This document shows, in pieces, positions 1 to 12,863 of a stretch of DNA of 64,000 nucleotides. Every line of letters starts with the position of its first letter. Positions within the stretch are counted from its first letter, which is position 1. Both the position numbers and the translations under genes were made by a program. The notes below the pieces were generated by a model. The model was not told the origin of the DNA. It was given only the letters and a program-made list of their open reading frames with translations, and ran no database searches. Source of the stretch: Membranipora membranacea (Eukaryota > Bryozoa > Gymnolaemata > Cheilostomatida > Membraniporidae); NCBI GenBank assembly GCA_914767715.1, contig OU612073.1:8120001-8184000 (forward strand), written 5' to 3'.

Positions 1-531
1 TGAAATATGGTTATAAGCTTACTTTCGTACATCCGTAAAACAATTGGCATCGACCGACAAATGAACTTGCCTCTTGCTAACAGCTGTGAAATCTCTCACG
101 GGGCACCCTTGATAAATTGTCAAATGTATCATAGTTCTGATAAAAGCAATAGTGCAAAATATATCTAGCCTGTGAACTTAGCAAAACAATTTTTAGAAGA
201 GGGGCAGCATCCTCTGTTACTCCCAATTGTAACCAAAAGTAACCAAGATTTCATCCAGGTACCACCCTGGTGCCCCACTGACATCAAGACTGTGTATCTC
301 TGATCTTAAGAGTCAATTTATTATGAATAACTAACTGAATCCCGCCTCTAGTTAATGAAATTGTCCTCAGGTGGTCTCACCAAATTCCTTCTGATCGTAC
401 TCGTGCTAAGTGAAATAATTCACTCTCCATCGATCAGAGATAGACATGCAATAGTATATCACATGATCAGTGTGCCCTGGTGCAGCTGTTTTAGAAAGAG
501 TAGATAGCATGCATATTCTGTCACCTCCATC
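1..531. other. Upstream flank of the GM2A-like gene
   Basis: No coding exon is recognised before the signal-peptide ATG at 532. Positions about 240-480 share blocks with sequences near 16.1-16.35 kb and 28.5-28.65 kb, so a dispersed repeat sits in the promoter-proximal region. I see no clear TATA box. Confidence 0.5.
240..480 (-). repeat. Dispersed repeat copy B1, SINE-associated
   Basis: The block running from a 'gtatctctgatc' segment through 'aattcactctc' to 'gcaatagtatatcacatgat' recurs with about 75-85% identity by eye at 16140-16330 and, as its right half, at 28530-28645. The copy near 16.1 kb is flanked by tRNA-like promoter boxes on the minus strand, so the family is probably a SINE or a SINE-associated composite. 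Boundaries are approximate. Confidence 0.55.
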
Positions 532-2782
532 ATGAGAGGAAGTCCTGTAATTTTCCTGCTGTTCTCGTCGTTTCTTGCAGCTCTTCAAGCTCCTACAGTT
601 GATGCCGGCACAGTGGGGTGGGATTGCGGTGAGCCTACACATTCACTACTCGTCTGCTGACTGAATTTTCACTATCATTAGTGTCATTAAAGCAACAGCC
701 AAAATTATATTCAGATATTCACTTGTAGCACTGTGAGTTATGTGACCTTTCTAAATACTTTTCTGGAGTTGGCTAACCTGAAATTAATTGGAGTAATAGG
801 CCCAATCACTGATATATGTTCATGGGTTAGGGGAACACCACTAAGGCACTAATCCATGAATTCATATCAACGGGCCCAATAGCGGAGTTTTTGTAGAACA
901 TTGTATTGTAATAACACTATGATCATTTATAGGACCTAAAGATGCGTGGATAAGATTCAATACACTGGATATTACACCTCTACCCTTAAACTTCTTAGGA
1001 AACGACAGCTTTATATCGGCCGATATCGATGTTAAGAAAGAAATTGGCGATAATATCAAAATATCTGTCAACATTGAAAAGTCAAACCTAAATGGTAGAT
1101 ACAAATGGGAGGTTGGTATAATTCTGATAAGTATATCATTTTTTAAGCTTTAAACAAGTAAAATAGGATTAGCAGTGCAGAAACACGCTTTTGTTTGTGC
1201 ATGTTTGGTTGTCGACCCCCCCCCCCCCTTCCGCAGAATTTTTTGGATTGGAGGAGTTTAGTACAGCGGATTCATCCATCAAGTAGTATCGCACAGTCAT
1301 ATTTCTCACATCAATCACCTTGATAGCACTGAATAAGGGTAGACGAATCTAGTTTAAAGCCTGTTTTAAGTTTGGAGCTTCAAAAAAAGATGAACTCTCC
1401 TCTTTATATATTTGTAGCTACCATGTACTTCTTTGGATTTGTTTGGCCTCTCTGAACTCTATGATTTCAAAGGATTTGTCGGGTCATGGTAAGTATATCA
1501 CATAACATGACACAATAATAATGAAAAATCGTAATTCTAAACAGATATATGGTGTTGTAGTAGAAAACTTTAAGTAGTGTCTCTTAGATGAACGCACACA
1601 CTGGCAAATGCTAGTATGCCTATTCCACTCCCATCTAAGACATTTTAGTTATGTCAGAAGCAAAGGGGGATTAGGAAAATAGACCTCCACGCAACTCTGT
1701 AGGCTCTATATTTATGGCTCGATAGCTACTCAGAGAATTTTGCTGGCAGCTCATTTTAATCAAGAATTTAGTTATCCCATTTGTTTCAAGTTTGACTCCC
1801 CTCACCACCTCATTTATGATCCCGCAATCAACTTCAATATTTTTAGTGATTACAGAAGCATATGCGATTATCCGCTGTACAAATTCTGGGTATCCAAGCA
1901 GTTATGCCCACCTGTATTCAAGATGTTTGGAATTTCCTGCTTGCAATGTCCTCTAGGCCCTCAGAAGATAGCCACCAAATATCCAGTGCGTATTGATCTT
2001 CAACACTTCAAGGACAGAATGCCAAAGTGGATGGTCGAGGTAATTCGGGTTTAGTGTTTATTTTGCAGGGTATTTTGTCTTAGCAATTTTCATACAGCCA
2101 ATGAGAGAGGACATTCTGGCCAAGAATAATAAGGGATATGCCTTGGCAGGACGTGTGCATCAAGTCTTGTTCCATTGACTCACATTCTGAAAGACAAATC
2201 ACTTCATTCTCAAAATTAATATCATAAAGGGAGTATACGCTGTAATCTCAAATTGGGGGGGGGGGGGAGGGGGTGTATTATTGTATAACCAACACGCAAC
2301 AAATTCCTCTGCTTCACTAAGCCCAGTTGTGATAATTTGGAACAATTATTGATCTACCTTATTTTCTTAAACTGCGATAAAGATGGAGGTAATCCTGCCC
2401 GTTTCTAAATCCCTCACTAGATCTTGTGGCTCACCCTCTTCTGGCTGGAATAAAACTACTTCGGAGTTTCCCTTTCTTGTACCAGTTTGAGACAACTCCA
2501 ACAATTATAAGTTTTCGGACTTGGCCAAGTGTATCACTATTGAGCATCCATCGATGGGAATAGTTTTGATATATATAGCTTGTGATTAGTTCTGGGTTTT
2601 TCATGAATCTTTTCTTTTGTTCATTCATATAGAGTGGATATGAGATCCACATAGAATTTCTGGATGAAACAAATCAGGACGAGTTAGTTGGCTGTCTTGA
2701 TGTGAAACTTGAGACAGAATTCAGAAAGCCTTGCCCTCCTGCCTTTGTCAAATACGGTATTTGCGATGCATGGCTGGGGTAA
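532..2782 (+). CDS. GM2A: GM2 ganglioside activator-like secreted lipid-binding protein, 5 exons
   Basis: Exons are 532-628, 933-1111, 1418-1488, 1859-2039 and 2633-2782. Phases agree throughout and give 225 aa. Exon 1 starts MRGSPVIFLLFSSFLAA, a signal peptide ending near residue 25, followed by WDCG. Exon 2 continues GPKDAWIRFNTL, the beta-cup start. Later landmarks match the family: LPCTSLDL (exon 3), CDYPLYKFW and GISCLQCPLGP (exon 4), and a final strand with VGCLDV (exon 5). Human GM2A is 193 aa; this protein is longer and has an extra cysteine-containing tail (KPCPPAF...GIC). The family lifts glycolipids out of lysosomal membranes for beta-hexosaminidase. Many invertebrates lack GM2, so here the ligand is open: a general glycolipid or phospholipid carrier is as likely. 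The exon 4 acceptor is the AAG of a CAGAAG pair, because the CAG choice makes a stop. An AATAAA follows about 130 nt after the stop. Confidence 0.88.
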
Positions 2783-2911
2783 TTTGGCTTATCGTAAAAC
2801 CAATTAAGCAATTTAATTAACTTGAGTATTTTGTCATTTGAAGTTAGTTTTGTGGATCAGCAGCATATGGACATGGTATCAAACGAAATGATTTTAATTT
2901 AATTCTTCATA

Positions 2912-2917
2912 AATAAA
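2912..2917 (+). terminator. Probable polyadenylation signal of the GM2A-like gene
   Basis: A canonical AATAAA lies 130 nt after the stop codon in an AT-rich context. This is a reasonable distance for a short 3' UTR. Confidence 0.6.
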
Positions 2918-3282
2918 AGTGTTACCACATTATTGCAAGTTATATTACTTTGGATGTTCTGCAATTAAGTGCTCTGTTTGTTTCATCTTCACTGTTGTTA
3001 GGGCAAACTGTATACTTACCATCCATTCGCCAACTGGTATGTACAACACCTGAAGTTGTTTCCCCATTGCTTTGTCTGCACTGATTTGAAATCATCTAGC
3101 ACATTCAACCCCCATGAAATAGCACTTGGCTTAATAATCTACCAAATCAAGTGTATGCACTTAATTTTGATAACTTCCAAGGTTAGCATGCCTGTGTGCA
3201 CCTCAGTGCAACTTCAGATTGATTAAAAAGCCTCAGTGTTTTGTGCAGCACGGGCGTAACCGATACTAGGTTATGCTAAGGA

Positions 3283-3610
3283 AGCAGGGCTGCCCAGCCT
3301 TCTCATTGAGGGACAGCATCCACATATTGCAATGTCCCTGGGGCTGCAACCTCACCATAAATCTAACATTCATATATGGGTGCAGAGTATTCCCTGCAGT
3401 GGGGAATTTATTTATTGGAGCTTACTCAAATGCAATGGTTGAGGAGTTCCAAAATACTGTGACTATATGTAGAGCGTTATTTATTATTGTACGAATGAGA
3501 AATGTAATAAATATAGGAGAAAATTGATTTTGGGACTATGCGATTTTCTCATAAATCAGGGGCCTAAGGGCCGCATGGGGCCCCATGGTCACTGGTTGGG
3601 CAGCCCTGTA
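3283..3610. mobile_element. hAT-type MITE, 328 bp, with 8-bp target duplication
   Basis: The ends are inverted copies of CAGGGCTGCCCA (left about 3285, right about 3608). The 8-mer GCTAAGGA occurs directly outside both ends, at 3275-3282 and 3611-3618, as expected of hAT target-site duplications. No transposase is encoded. The open frame across it has no recognisable protein. Confidence 0.8.
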
Positions 3611-3701
3611 GCTAAGGAATGTTTTTCATCCTAATATCACTGCTATTTATACAATGTCGCAACTGAACACAGACTTTCAATATGACAAATAGGCTATATA
3701 T

Positions 3702-3807
3702 TAGACCAAGTTTGGTCCATTTGCCTGCACTCAGAGTTGCTTCCGACCCCCTGGTGACCAGCGGAAGGGAGCAACTGCAACGCAAGCAATTGGATAAACT
3801 TGATCTA
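3702..3807. mobile_element. Foldback MITE family A, copy 1
   Basis: It begins tagaccaagtttggtcc and ends with its approximate inverse, aaacttgatcta, with a palindromic centre around ctggtgaccag. Six other copies occur in the window (15.9, 31.6, 33.8, 35.2, 49.9 and 54.7 kb). Confidence 0.8.
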
Positions 3808-4348
3808 GCTATATATATATGCACACATAAGCCCATATAATTTGCATGAGTTGGAGCTTGTTCCACCCATAATCCAAGGAGTTTCCTAAACTCCCTGAAG
3901 ATCCACTTCCGTATAATAGTATTTACATGTTTGTGCCTGAAGCACGCTTTCCGTTAAATTCTCATAACATAAAAACTAGAGCAATTAATAATTCATGATT
4001 GAGGCATCATCAATTAGATGTTTGGATGTTCAAACGGCTGGAGGCATCAATACCAGACAAGTCATCCAGATAGTCAAAGCTATTTTTATTTTGAGTAGAC
4101 TATTTGAAGTTCAATATGAGAAAAAAATCGATACATTTATCGCATCTTCAATTATAACACAGTTGTTCTAAGTGACTAGAACGCTTGTGATCTAATTAAA
4201 AATAAAAAAATAATATCATCAATTTGTTCACCAGTTCTTTTCAAAGAACAAAAATCATTCTCCTATTTTGATAATCATCTAAATTGTTTTCAAGCCCTTT
4301 TCAAGGTCCATTTTACTCATCTTCTATTTTTTGTGGATGAGTTGAAAA

Positions 4349-4354
4349 TTTATT
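4349..4354 (-). terminator. Possible polyadenylation signal of the desaturase gene
   Basis: TTTATT on the + strand (AATAAA on the - strand) lies about 350 nt beyond the stop codon. It is a candidate only; other AT-rich hexamers are nearby. Confidence 0.3.
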
Positions 4355-4702
4355 ATATACATAGACAGTTAAGACTGAACAGATTTTGAAATGCTTTTGG
4401 CACTTTGTATTATTCAAAAGATAGTTCAATGAGAGTTCTTATATGCCGATATTGTCAAAAAGAGATTTCTGATGCGAGGATATGCCATACAACCAGGTGA
4501 ATGCAACTCCAAAATTAAATATGATAATCCAAAGAAAATAAAGCTAGAATATTAGTAACGGATGTTCGGCTTTTGAAAGCTCAAAAGAATAATAATAAAT
4601 GCTAACAATAATAAACCTTAGCAGAATATAGACTCATAATGCTCACATATACCTTGGGAAGATATTGTCTTCCCACTATAGGTAGTAGCGACTCTAGTCA
4701 CA

Positions 4703-7677
4703 CTAGCCAATTGCATTCAAACCCTCAAAAATCATTGTGTTCTCAAAAGGCACCAATTTACCGGCCCTAGCCGTCATAGCGACCTTCTTCATGTGGTCCA
4801 AAGTCAAGAGATTAGCCTCAGTGAAAGTGTAATGGTGATATGTGATGCTGGGATACCTATCGACAATTTCCTCAACCTTCTTGCGTAGATCTCTCAGTCT
4901 ATTACGGGGAACTCTGGGATACAAATGATGGATGACTTGATACTGTAAGCCACCATGGAACCAGTCCATATATCTAGGGCAATCAACATCAAGAGTTGTC
5001 CTCAATTGGAATTCAAAGAAACTCTCTTCGGAATCTTTTTCATATGGGACGTCATCAAAAGTTTCCATCATAAAGTGACTCAAACATATTTGAACATGGA
5101 TGATGCCAACAGTTGCGTTAGCAAGATACCAGAAGCCCAGCATGGAGCCCCAGCTAGGACATAAATACAACAAATAACCATACCATGTATAGAAAATGGC
5201 AAGAGAACACAATTCGGCAATCTTTAGCTTGCCGTTGCATCTAGGATGCGTCAGCACGAATAGAATAGACTGTGCTAGTAAATTAACTCTTGCTACACTC
5301 ATAATAGGGTAATAAAGATAGTGCTGGTAGCTGACTAGAAATCTCGCTGCTTTGTCAAAAGGCATGTAAGCATTCCAATACTTGGAGAAGATGCCAGCAC
5401 CATGGCCTATCACGTTTCTGAATACCTTGTCACTGACGGCAAACACTGGCAGGTGCTGGATGTCAGGGTCGTTCGGCACCACGTTGGTGGTCACGTGGTG
5501 GGTGTAGTGAGAATGCTTCCACCAATTGATTGAAAGTCCAGTGAAGGTGTTACCTACTAACAAACCTAATGCGCTGTGTTGGAGTCCATCTTGAAATACG
5601 CTGCTATGCCCGACATCGTGTCCAACAAAATTCGACTGTTGCCAGAAAAGGCCTAGAAGAATTCCGCTTAGGTAAAAAGTCCATTTGGGTGACTCATTCT
5701 CAGCGACGTTCAAGCCATCAAAAAATAGATACAAAGCGGTGCTTATCAGGAACATCAACACCGCCATCTTGGATAAGATGTATGTATTACTCGGAATATA
5801 CCAGCCATTCTTGAGTAACCACTGATTCAGTTCCCTGAACTCGCGCCCTACAGCTTGACTAGGACTTTCAGCAGCCTCCTCGCTAATTTTGGCTGTTGAT
5901 TCCGAGTCTAAGTCACCAACATACCAGTTCTCTATGCGAGTTTGCCACACTTCAGGCCTGTGGAACTGGGTCATAATGTCCGTCGCATCTCGTCCACCGA
6001 CGCTCTTTATTGCAGCCTCTCCTCCCGGGTGATATTTGGCCCATTTTGTGACATCATATACTTTGTTGTTGACGGTTATCCATAAAGATGGGGACGCGTT
6101 ATGTTCCTTTAACTCAGCCAGAGAGATTTTATGGCCTGCTTTGCGGCGCTTGACAAGCATTGATGCCTCAGAGCCGCCTGATTCTCCACTGATAGATGGT
6201 ATCTCGGGTTTTAGGTGTAATCTGCCATCTGATGGCGCAATTTCTCCAGAATTAGACTGTCTCAGAGACTCATCACATATAAAGCTCCCTGAAAATAAAT
6301 GGAAAAGTTAATACATTATTTTTAAGATTGTAAAAGAGGGGGTAACTAAAAGCTCTGAGTTATTCTCTCGTGGTCATTGAGTAGACAATACTACAAAGTA
6401 TTGGCCAAGGACGTAGGACCTGGTAGCAGCAGGAAGGGTGGTAGTCAAGGGCCACAAACAGAGTTGTGAAGTGATACTACAACCTGATATCATCACATAA
6501 AATGGTGAATAATCTGGGTTCTTTCTCAACATTTTTTCTACTATTCATACAAATGTCAAAAGATGTTGTTGACTTTATCAATGTTTTGTTATCTAATATG
6601 ACTGTATAATCTGCCAGGCGTACAAGGTCACTTTGCATATGATGTCATTTTCTTCAAACATGTGGTGGTGTCGCATGATACCTCAGCGGATGAGAGTCCA
6701 TGATCAGGTGATTCAAAGATTGTCTTAGGGCAAAATGGTATCAGATATGGCTTATCATTTACTAAGTAACAAAATCCTATTAGCATTGTCAGTGCATCTC
6801 TCTCGTTAGCACTGTCAATATTATATATCTAGCCGACCTATGCTCCAAGATGATACAACAATATGAAAGGAAGCTAATTATACTCATATTACACATTTAT
6901 GACGATGGTACTCAGAATCCACTTATATAACTTGTAAGCTAGCTAACGGACTTTGGACTGTGGTCTCATGGGTCTCAAATACTGTCTTTGCAGGAATTCT
7001 TTGAACGACACATGGGCCTAGTATAGCTATGTTCTAGTGTTTGTAACTTTGCTATGTTCTAAGATAAAAATGTTCATATGATGGCCTTCCTGGTGTGGCC
7101 ATGATGGGTCAAAGCAATTGACTTATGGCTAAATGTACACCCAGACGCATTTACTATACTAAAACCTTCGGTATGTAGGCCTAATCATAGTAATGCTGGT
7201 GCCAAGCAATAATGCGAAACAGTCTACTTCTACTACTAGAATCCCTTTTTATAATCATAATTATTTATAATAAGCAAAACGGTAAACCAACGGATAAAAT
7301 TATTGTTTTTTTTTGTATTTAGAACCAAAGGGCCATTGCTTGACAGGGGATGTCACAATTGAAATTGAAAATTTGATAATCCTGCCGAATATCAGGCCTG
7401 GTCAATGTTCCTTTGTCAAGTTCATATAAATGGCAGTATTTCAAATTGCCAAAAAGTGAAGTTAATCGAATTCTGATCCCCTCTTTTGTTCAAAAACTAA
7501 TCAAACCCCTAAACCAGGGAGAATCACATACTCTCTCTGTTACCCATTAACAGAACCTAAGTATTCCTTAGAAAACTAACCTGAAGCGGAGTGGAGTGTT
7601 TTGCTGACACTAGGAGGGATAATAAGATCCTCGGCCCCACAGCTTGACCTCAGGTTTGCATCTCTTGTGTTCACCAT
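4703..7677 (-). CDS. Cytochrome b5-fused front-end desaturase, sphingolipid delta-8-like, 2 exons
   Basis: Exon 1 is 7677-7581 (ATG, donor GTTAGT). Exon 2 is 6288-4703 (acceptor TTTTCAG). The phase-1 join gives 560 aa. A shorter 485-aa start exists at 6160, but the frame stays open upstream to the acceptor and joins exon 1 cleanly. Landmarks: cytochrome b5 haem motif HPGG at residue 119; membrane segments around 205-255; His box 1 HDVGH (256-260); box 2 HSHYTHH (291-297); box 3 QVIHH (483-487), where the leading Gln marks front-end desaturases. The wording NDPDIQHLP after box 2 and HHLYPRVPR at box 3 resembles fungal and plant-type sphingolipid delta-8 desaturases more than animal FADS1/2. 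The expected site is the ER membrane, with electrons from the fused b5. Substrate (long-chain base or acyl-CoA) is inferred from resemblance only; delta-5/6 acyl activity is the alternative. It converges with the GM2A-like gene. Confidence 0.9.
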
Positions 7678-10600
7678 CTTATATTCTTCCTGTTCTAATA
7701 CTATGTTCTACAAATATAGGTAGGTAAATTGGTAAATAGACAATTAGGCAAGCCGGTAAGAGCGGCAGCATGTAAGTATACCTACACCGCGTATGGATCA
7801 TTACTCTTTGATAGTATTTTGTGCGGGTATGAGAACATACCCTTTCCAGATACTATCACAAGTTGTTGAGTTAAATTTTTAACATCAGACAGTCATCAAG
7901 TTGATATGACATTTCACCTCAAAGGGTGTTTCGAAGTAGGCATAACACCCGCCCCCCCCCCCAACCCTCGCCAGGCGTAATTCAATGATGTGATTATGAT
8001 TCAGCTGCTCAGCTATACAAGTTTTTGTTGCCTAAAATATAATGGTCAGAATTGACGACCAAACATTCTGTACCATGTCTGCCTATGCGCAGATCTGATC
8101 ATATATATGGTGGAGTTATCAACAGGTAAAAGTTATGAATAGCAGATTTCCAGTCAATGCTATCGATGGCCATAATGTTTATGGTATGTTCAGCACAGAC
8201 TAATATGATTAGTATCCAGAAATCGATGGCAATGAATGGAAATTGTCTTTGGTATTAATTTCAGTCAAACAAAGCACAATGATCTAGGTTTGTATTGCAT
8301 GTCTTGCATAGTAACCCAACAATTGAATGAAATTGAAGACGTGAGCTTTCTTTGGTTCAGAGCTGTTCACTGAGTAGAAATAAGTCATTGAAAAAAAGCG
8401 ACCAAGGAACAAAAAAAAGTGGGGACGGGATTGATTCCCTGATTAGAATCGGTTAGCAACACAATATTACTATACAAAAGAATGACCTTACGGACAAACA
8501 CTTCAAGTGAATTCGATGTTAACCTTACAGCACCATTACTGAACCAAAAAAGAGAAAGAAGTTAGCTCCTCGCATACAGTTTATCATGTAGGCTGTTTAC
8601 TAAGTATATATATAGCCTAAATATATATGTATGTCTGTGAATGCGTGAGCAAGTGATATTCTAATCTTTCATTACAAGAAAATCAATCATGAACATATTT
8701 CCAAATCTTGAGGGAACTGCAAAGCAAACACAGGAGACGTCTAAGAGTAGCTTTGGGTGTCTTATCAAGATTTGACAGCATTGATCAAACAAAAACAGGC
8801 TTATAAATATTTCTGGTGATGTGGGAGAAAAATGACTGTAGGTGGTATCTGAATTCCAGTGTTGTAAACATAGACTTCGTGATAATACCCGAATGTTTAG
8901 GAACTAACAGATCCATCAGGGTTCATCATAGTAATACTCAAAATACATCACCACTTTTTTGGCAATATCTGCCCGGTACAGCATTAAAAAATTCCCAACA
9001 GATCATACCCTCCCTAGGCAAACCACAGGAAGCCTTTAACTTGTTTCTGACAGTTTAAGCAGCAGTGGTCATGCCTTGAAGCGCTACAGAGAACTAGATT
9101 AGAAAAGTTATGAGCTATGACCTATGAGTCGTCCTAGCCGCAACCGAAGCTTACTGCGACTGACTAGGAGATACGACGAAATGAAGCCTGAGCTAGACAA
9201 AAATACCCAACGCAGAAAACATGAGTTGGAGACTCAAATCATTGAACTCAGGGTTATTATAATCTGCTACACCGAAGCAATGATTTATAATTTTTGACCG
9301 AAAGAGCAAACTAAGGTAGTCATGTAGACGACCTTGAAAAGCAAATAATATACATACAATAGAATAAGTAGGAAAGTGTTTATACTTGAGTTAATAAGAT
9401 CAATACTTATGATCATTGACCGGCATTTGCTACTAGAGCGAAATTGATTATTTATGATGACTATGAGGAAGAAATGGGTGCTGGAACAACAAGCATGCCA
9501 ACTCTGCAACTGTGGCAGCTGAATCTATTCTAGAGGGATAAATGTCTTCTAGTCAGTTTCATAGGACTGCCGCATTTCCTAACCAAAACTAGCACCCAGC
9601 ACAGCTGCTGAAAACTAATAACTACAAGATGACGGAAATGATTATACAATTTTCTTCCAAAATCGGCTCACTGCTTGCATGCACGTGTAACATGCCTTCA
9701 GATGACGATCAATAGATGAGCCACTCATATCTATATCTAAGAATGGGCTGAGGAGGCTGGCCATGGTATGATTATGTCTGCAGCCAATCAAACGTCTAGT
9801 ACACAGTGATTATGAGCTTGGCGCTTTAATAAGGGACTGACCACAAACAACATTATCAAATCAACCGGCTTGAGGAAGAATTCTACTATCTTTTACTAGA
9901 GATAAAAAGTGTGCCTACTGTTCGTATTATTAGCCCTTGATAAAATACGAAAGTTATCGTTATATCACACATTTTTTTACAATGTGGCCTCACAATATTT
10001 GCAAACAAGGACTGCTACTCCACTACCAGAAGTACACACATTATGAGTATTGCTACAGAAGCAACTTGTATATATGTTACCAAAAACAAATCCAGTTCAA
10101 TAAGTTGTACAATTACATTTGTGTTTTAGTAACCTTCAATCAGTTTAGCAATCAGACCAAATGAATTTATTTGATTGGCTATCCCAGCTGAGCTGATCTC
10201 AGTCTGAGCTGAACTAAATCTAATCGAGGTCGTTAGGTAGGACTACAATCAAAGAGAAGACCTTGGGGAGGAATAAGCGCCCTTGGTCTCGTTAAAAGAA
10301 ACGTATGTGAATAAAATGAAAGCAGAGTGAGCATCATATGCCAGCAAACAACGGCCGACACTTTTTCTAAGATATCAGTTTTCACTAGGAACGTTATTGA
10401 CAATTTTCAATGTGAAAGATCCCGATCACCTCACAATTTGAAACAATACAGGCTAGGACCTTCATGAAAGGTTATGAAGGAAATTTTTTTGCTGTTAGCC
10501 TTTTGAATTCCTCAAACAAAAAACTCCATGGTTTTTCTTCTAGACTAGACCAAGAAATTGGGGTCAAATAGCAACACAAGATTCATATCGCCTGATAGGA

Positions 10601-12863
10601 ACTTCAGGAAACATGCCATGAAATTGTCGCAAATGAGGTGATCCTGCTAACAAACATTTTTTCAACAAGTTTCTCCTCATGCGTCCTACTAATGGCCTAG
10701 ATAACTCGTTGATTCAGAAAGAAAAGTACCAGTAGCAGTATAAATTTTATATTATGGTATGACATTCCTGTATAGAATTACAATGACATGTAGCTAATTA
10801 TACCAAATCTGCTATGCCAATCTAATGTCAGACATTGAAACAGAAACCTATGACAACAGTACAGTAGACTAAGCAGTTAATTTGTATTCCAATTTTTTCT
10901 CAGTGAGTGAGTTATCAGTTCCAAGTTCCAACAGGTTCAAAGTGTGGGCTCAATAAAGACAGTTTCTTATCATTTGGAGAGACAAGCCTGGAATCGTAGG
11001 GTTCCTTTATTAGCCTACTTGTGGCAATGAAGCAGACTTATGAATTCATATTGCAGTGATAGGGTGTTCAAATAGTCCTACACACCCAACAACTGGATAA
11101 CCCTCGATTAGTGCGGACATGATGGAAAAGCAAATGGATCGATAGAAACTATATTAATCACTGAAGTGAGCCTATGTGTTTGTTATTCATAGGGAATAAT
11201 GTCTAACCTGTCGTATTTGCATCAGGTTTATTGGTCAATACTAGCTGTGAATTGCGTAAAAAAAACCACTGCTGCCAACATTATATGGTAAGGGCTTTCC
11301 CAAGCTGTGTCTGCAACCTGGGACAATGTTCAATGGTGTTGGTCTTGGTTTATGTCTTGACACTCAAATTGATTGCCAGCCCAGTTATTGTGAGAAAGAA
11401 CGAATAATCATCCATCTAATCTAATTAGTCAAGGCGCTGACATTTTCTGTGGCAGATGGCGGATTTAATCAGATATTGAATGCAGCCGTCTGACAAAGAC
11501 TGGCTAAGTAATGATCAGATACGCAACAATATCTTATCAGCCTTGCACTAGAGGATTGCAAGCTACCCGTGCAAGGAAAAGATAGAAGCAAGACGCACTT
11601 GTTATGTCATTGATAAGAACATACTATATTCAAGTTTTGGTTTATTTTGTGTATGTATGAAATCTGTGAGAAACAAATAGCGCAGCTTCTGCGATACTTT
11701 TTCGCTTTCTACCTGCTAGGATTGAGCCACACTTGTAATTTTGCAATCAAAGCTGCTTCTAATAATGTTACAAAACCCAATCATCCCATCTCATAACAGC
11801 TGCTGAATACAGAGCGCTTCAGAGATATCGGATGGCCTCAGGAGTTATTTTAAGCTTGCAGGCAACAGCATAAACATTCCCAATGAATTGATAGTGGAAT
11901 TAACAAAGGAAGAGTTTCTTTTGACACACCAAACAAGGGTAGCACCAAGGAGTGCAAGACTCCTTGGTAGCACCTGTCCAAGAACTATCTGTGGATGAAT
12001 GAAGAAGAATCTGGTGGTGAAGCCTTCTGTTTAACTCCTTGATGAAACACATATGGCCCACATACATATATGTTCCAATCCATCTAATCTTTCTATGAAT
12101 GAGCCGAGGATATGTTCAAACAAAATTAATAATTCATCTAGCATCAATAATAATTCTGGGTCATCTATTTTCTTAATAGTATTTAGAAAATAGATGACCC
12201 AACTAGGACAGCTGTCTAAGGAAATCTAAAAAACTTACCACTCTAGAGAATCAGATCTAAGCTGATAGTCCTCTTTTATATTTGATGTTGGAGATAATTG
12301 TATAAGCATATCCATACAACTAGTTCACTGGCTGCATTCAATCTTCAATGAGGCATGCTAATTTTTTCGTGAAGGTCACAGCTGAATGAGTAACTACGAC
12401 ATGTGCACATGTTTTGTTGTGTACTGTTTACCCGGACATCAGCAGGTTTATATTGACCAATCATATCAAGGCCGGTTGGAATCTAGCCAATCAATTTCAT
12501 AATAATTATTCCTCAAATATTGCGCTTTATGCAAGGGCCGGTTCAGAAGCCGATCTGTTATGAAATTAGAAATCAGGCTATCTAAATGTCCAATGAGGAT
12601 CGGCTATTGAGAATTCGACTAGGTTTCTTTGAACAAGGAAGTTGGGTGATCCATAGCTTGTCAAGACCATAGGGTTATCCCCTACACTATGGTCAAGACA
12701 GGCTAGATGAACAGTCTACTAAAGCCTTGGTAACCGAACAATTGGTATCAATAAAGTTGAAACAGTTTTCGGATGGTTACTACAATCTAAACCAATTGAA
12801 TACAGTAATGCAAAGTCGAGAACTAATTAAAAATCTTTCAACAATGTGGTGACAACAGCAACA
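7678..12863. other. Gene-poor region between desaturase and BRWD 3' end
   Basis: I found no exon with splice sites and family resemblance in this 5.2 kb. The open frames near 8.8, 9.3 and 9.9 kb are short, AT-rich and featureless. There is a poly-C tract near 7,950, a 17-bp perfect inverted repeat at 12157-12201 and a weaker palindrome near 12,660-12,705. The desaturase promoter should lie just right of 7677. Confidence 0.5.
12157..12201. repeat. Perfect 17-bp inverted repeat
   Basis: TGGGTCATCTATTTTCT at 12157-12173 is matched by its exact reverse complement at 12185-12201, with an 11-nt loop. It is probably a small foldback remnant. Confidence 0.7.

Larger units (their letters stand above)
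2783..4702. other. Convergent intergenic region between GM2A-like gene and desaturase
   Basis: This holds the 3' UTRs of two converging genes, a hAT-type MITE (3283-3610) and a foldback element (3702-3807). The rest is AT-rich with no exon-like sequence. Confidence 0.6.

Noticed and set aside
6160-6160. Met at 6160 as the desaturase start (485 aa)
   Set aside because: The frame remains open to a good acceptor at 6288 and joins in phase to an ATG-bearing exon at 7677-7581. The shorter start is possible but second choice.
8816-10164. Small open frames near 8.8, 9.3 and 9.9 kb
   Set aside because: They have AT-rich composition, no splice-flanked structure and no resemblance to known proteins.
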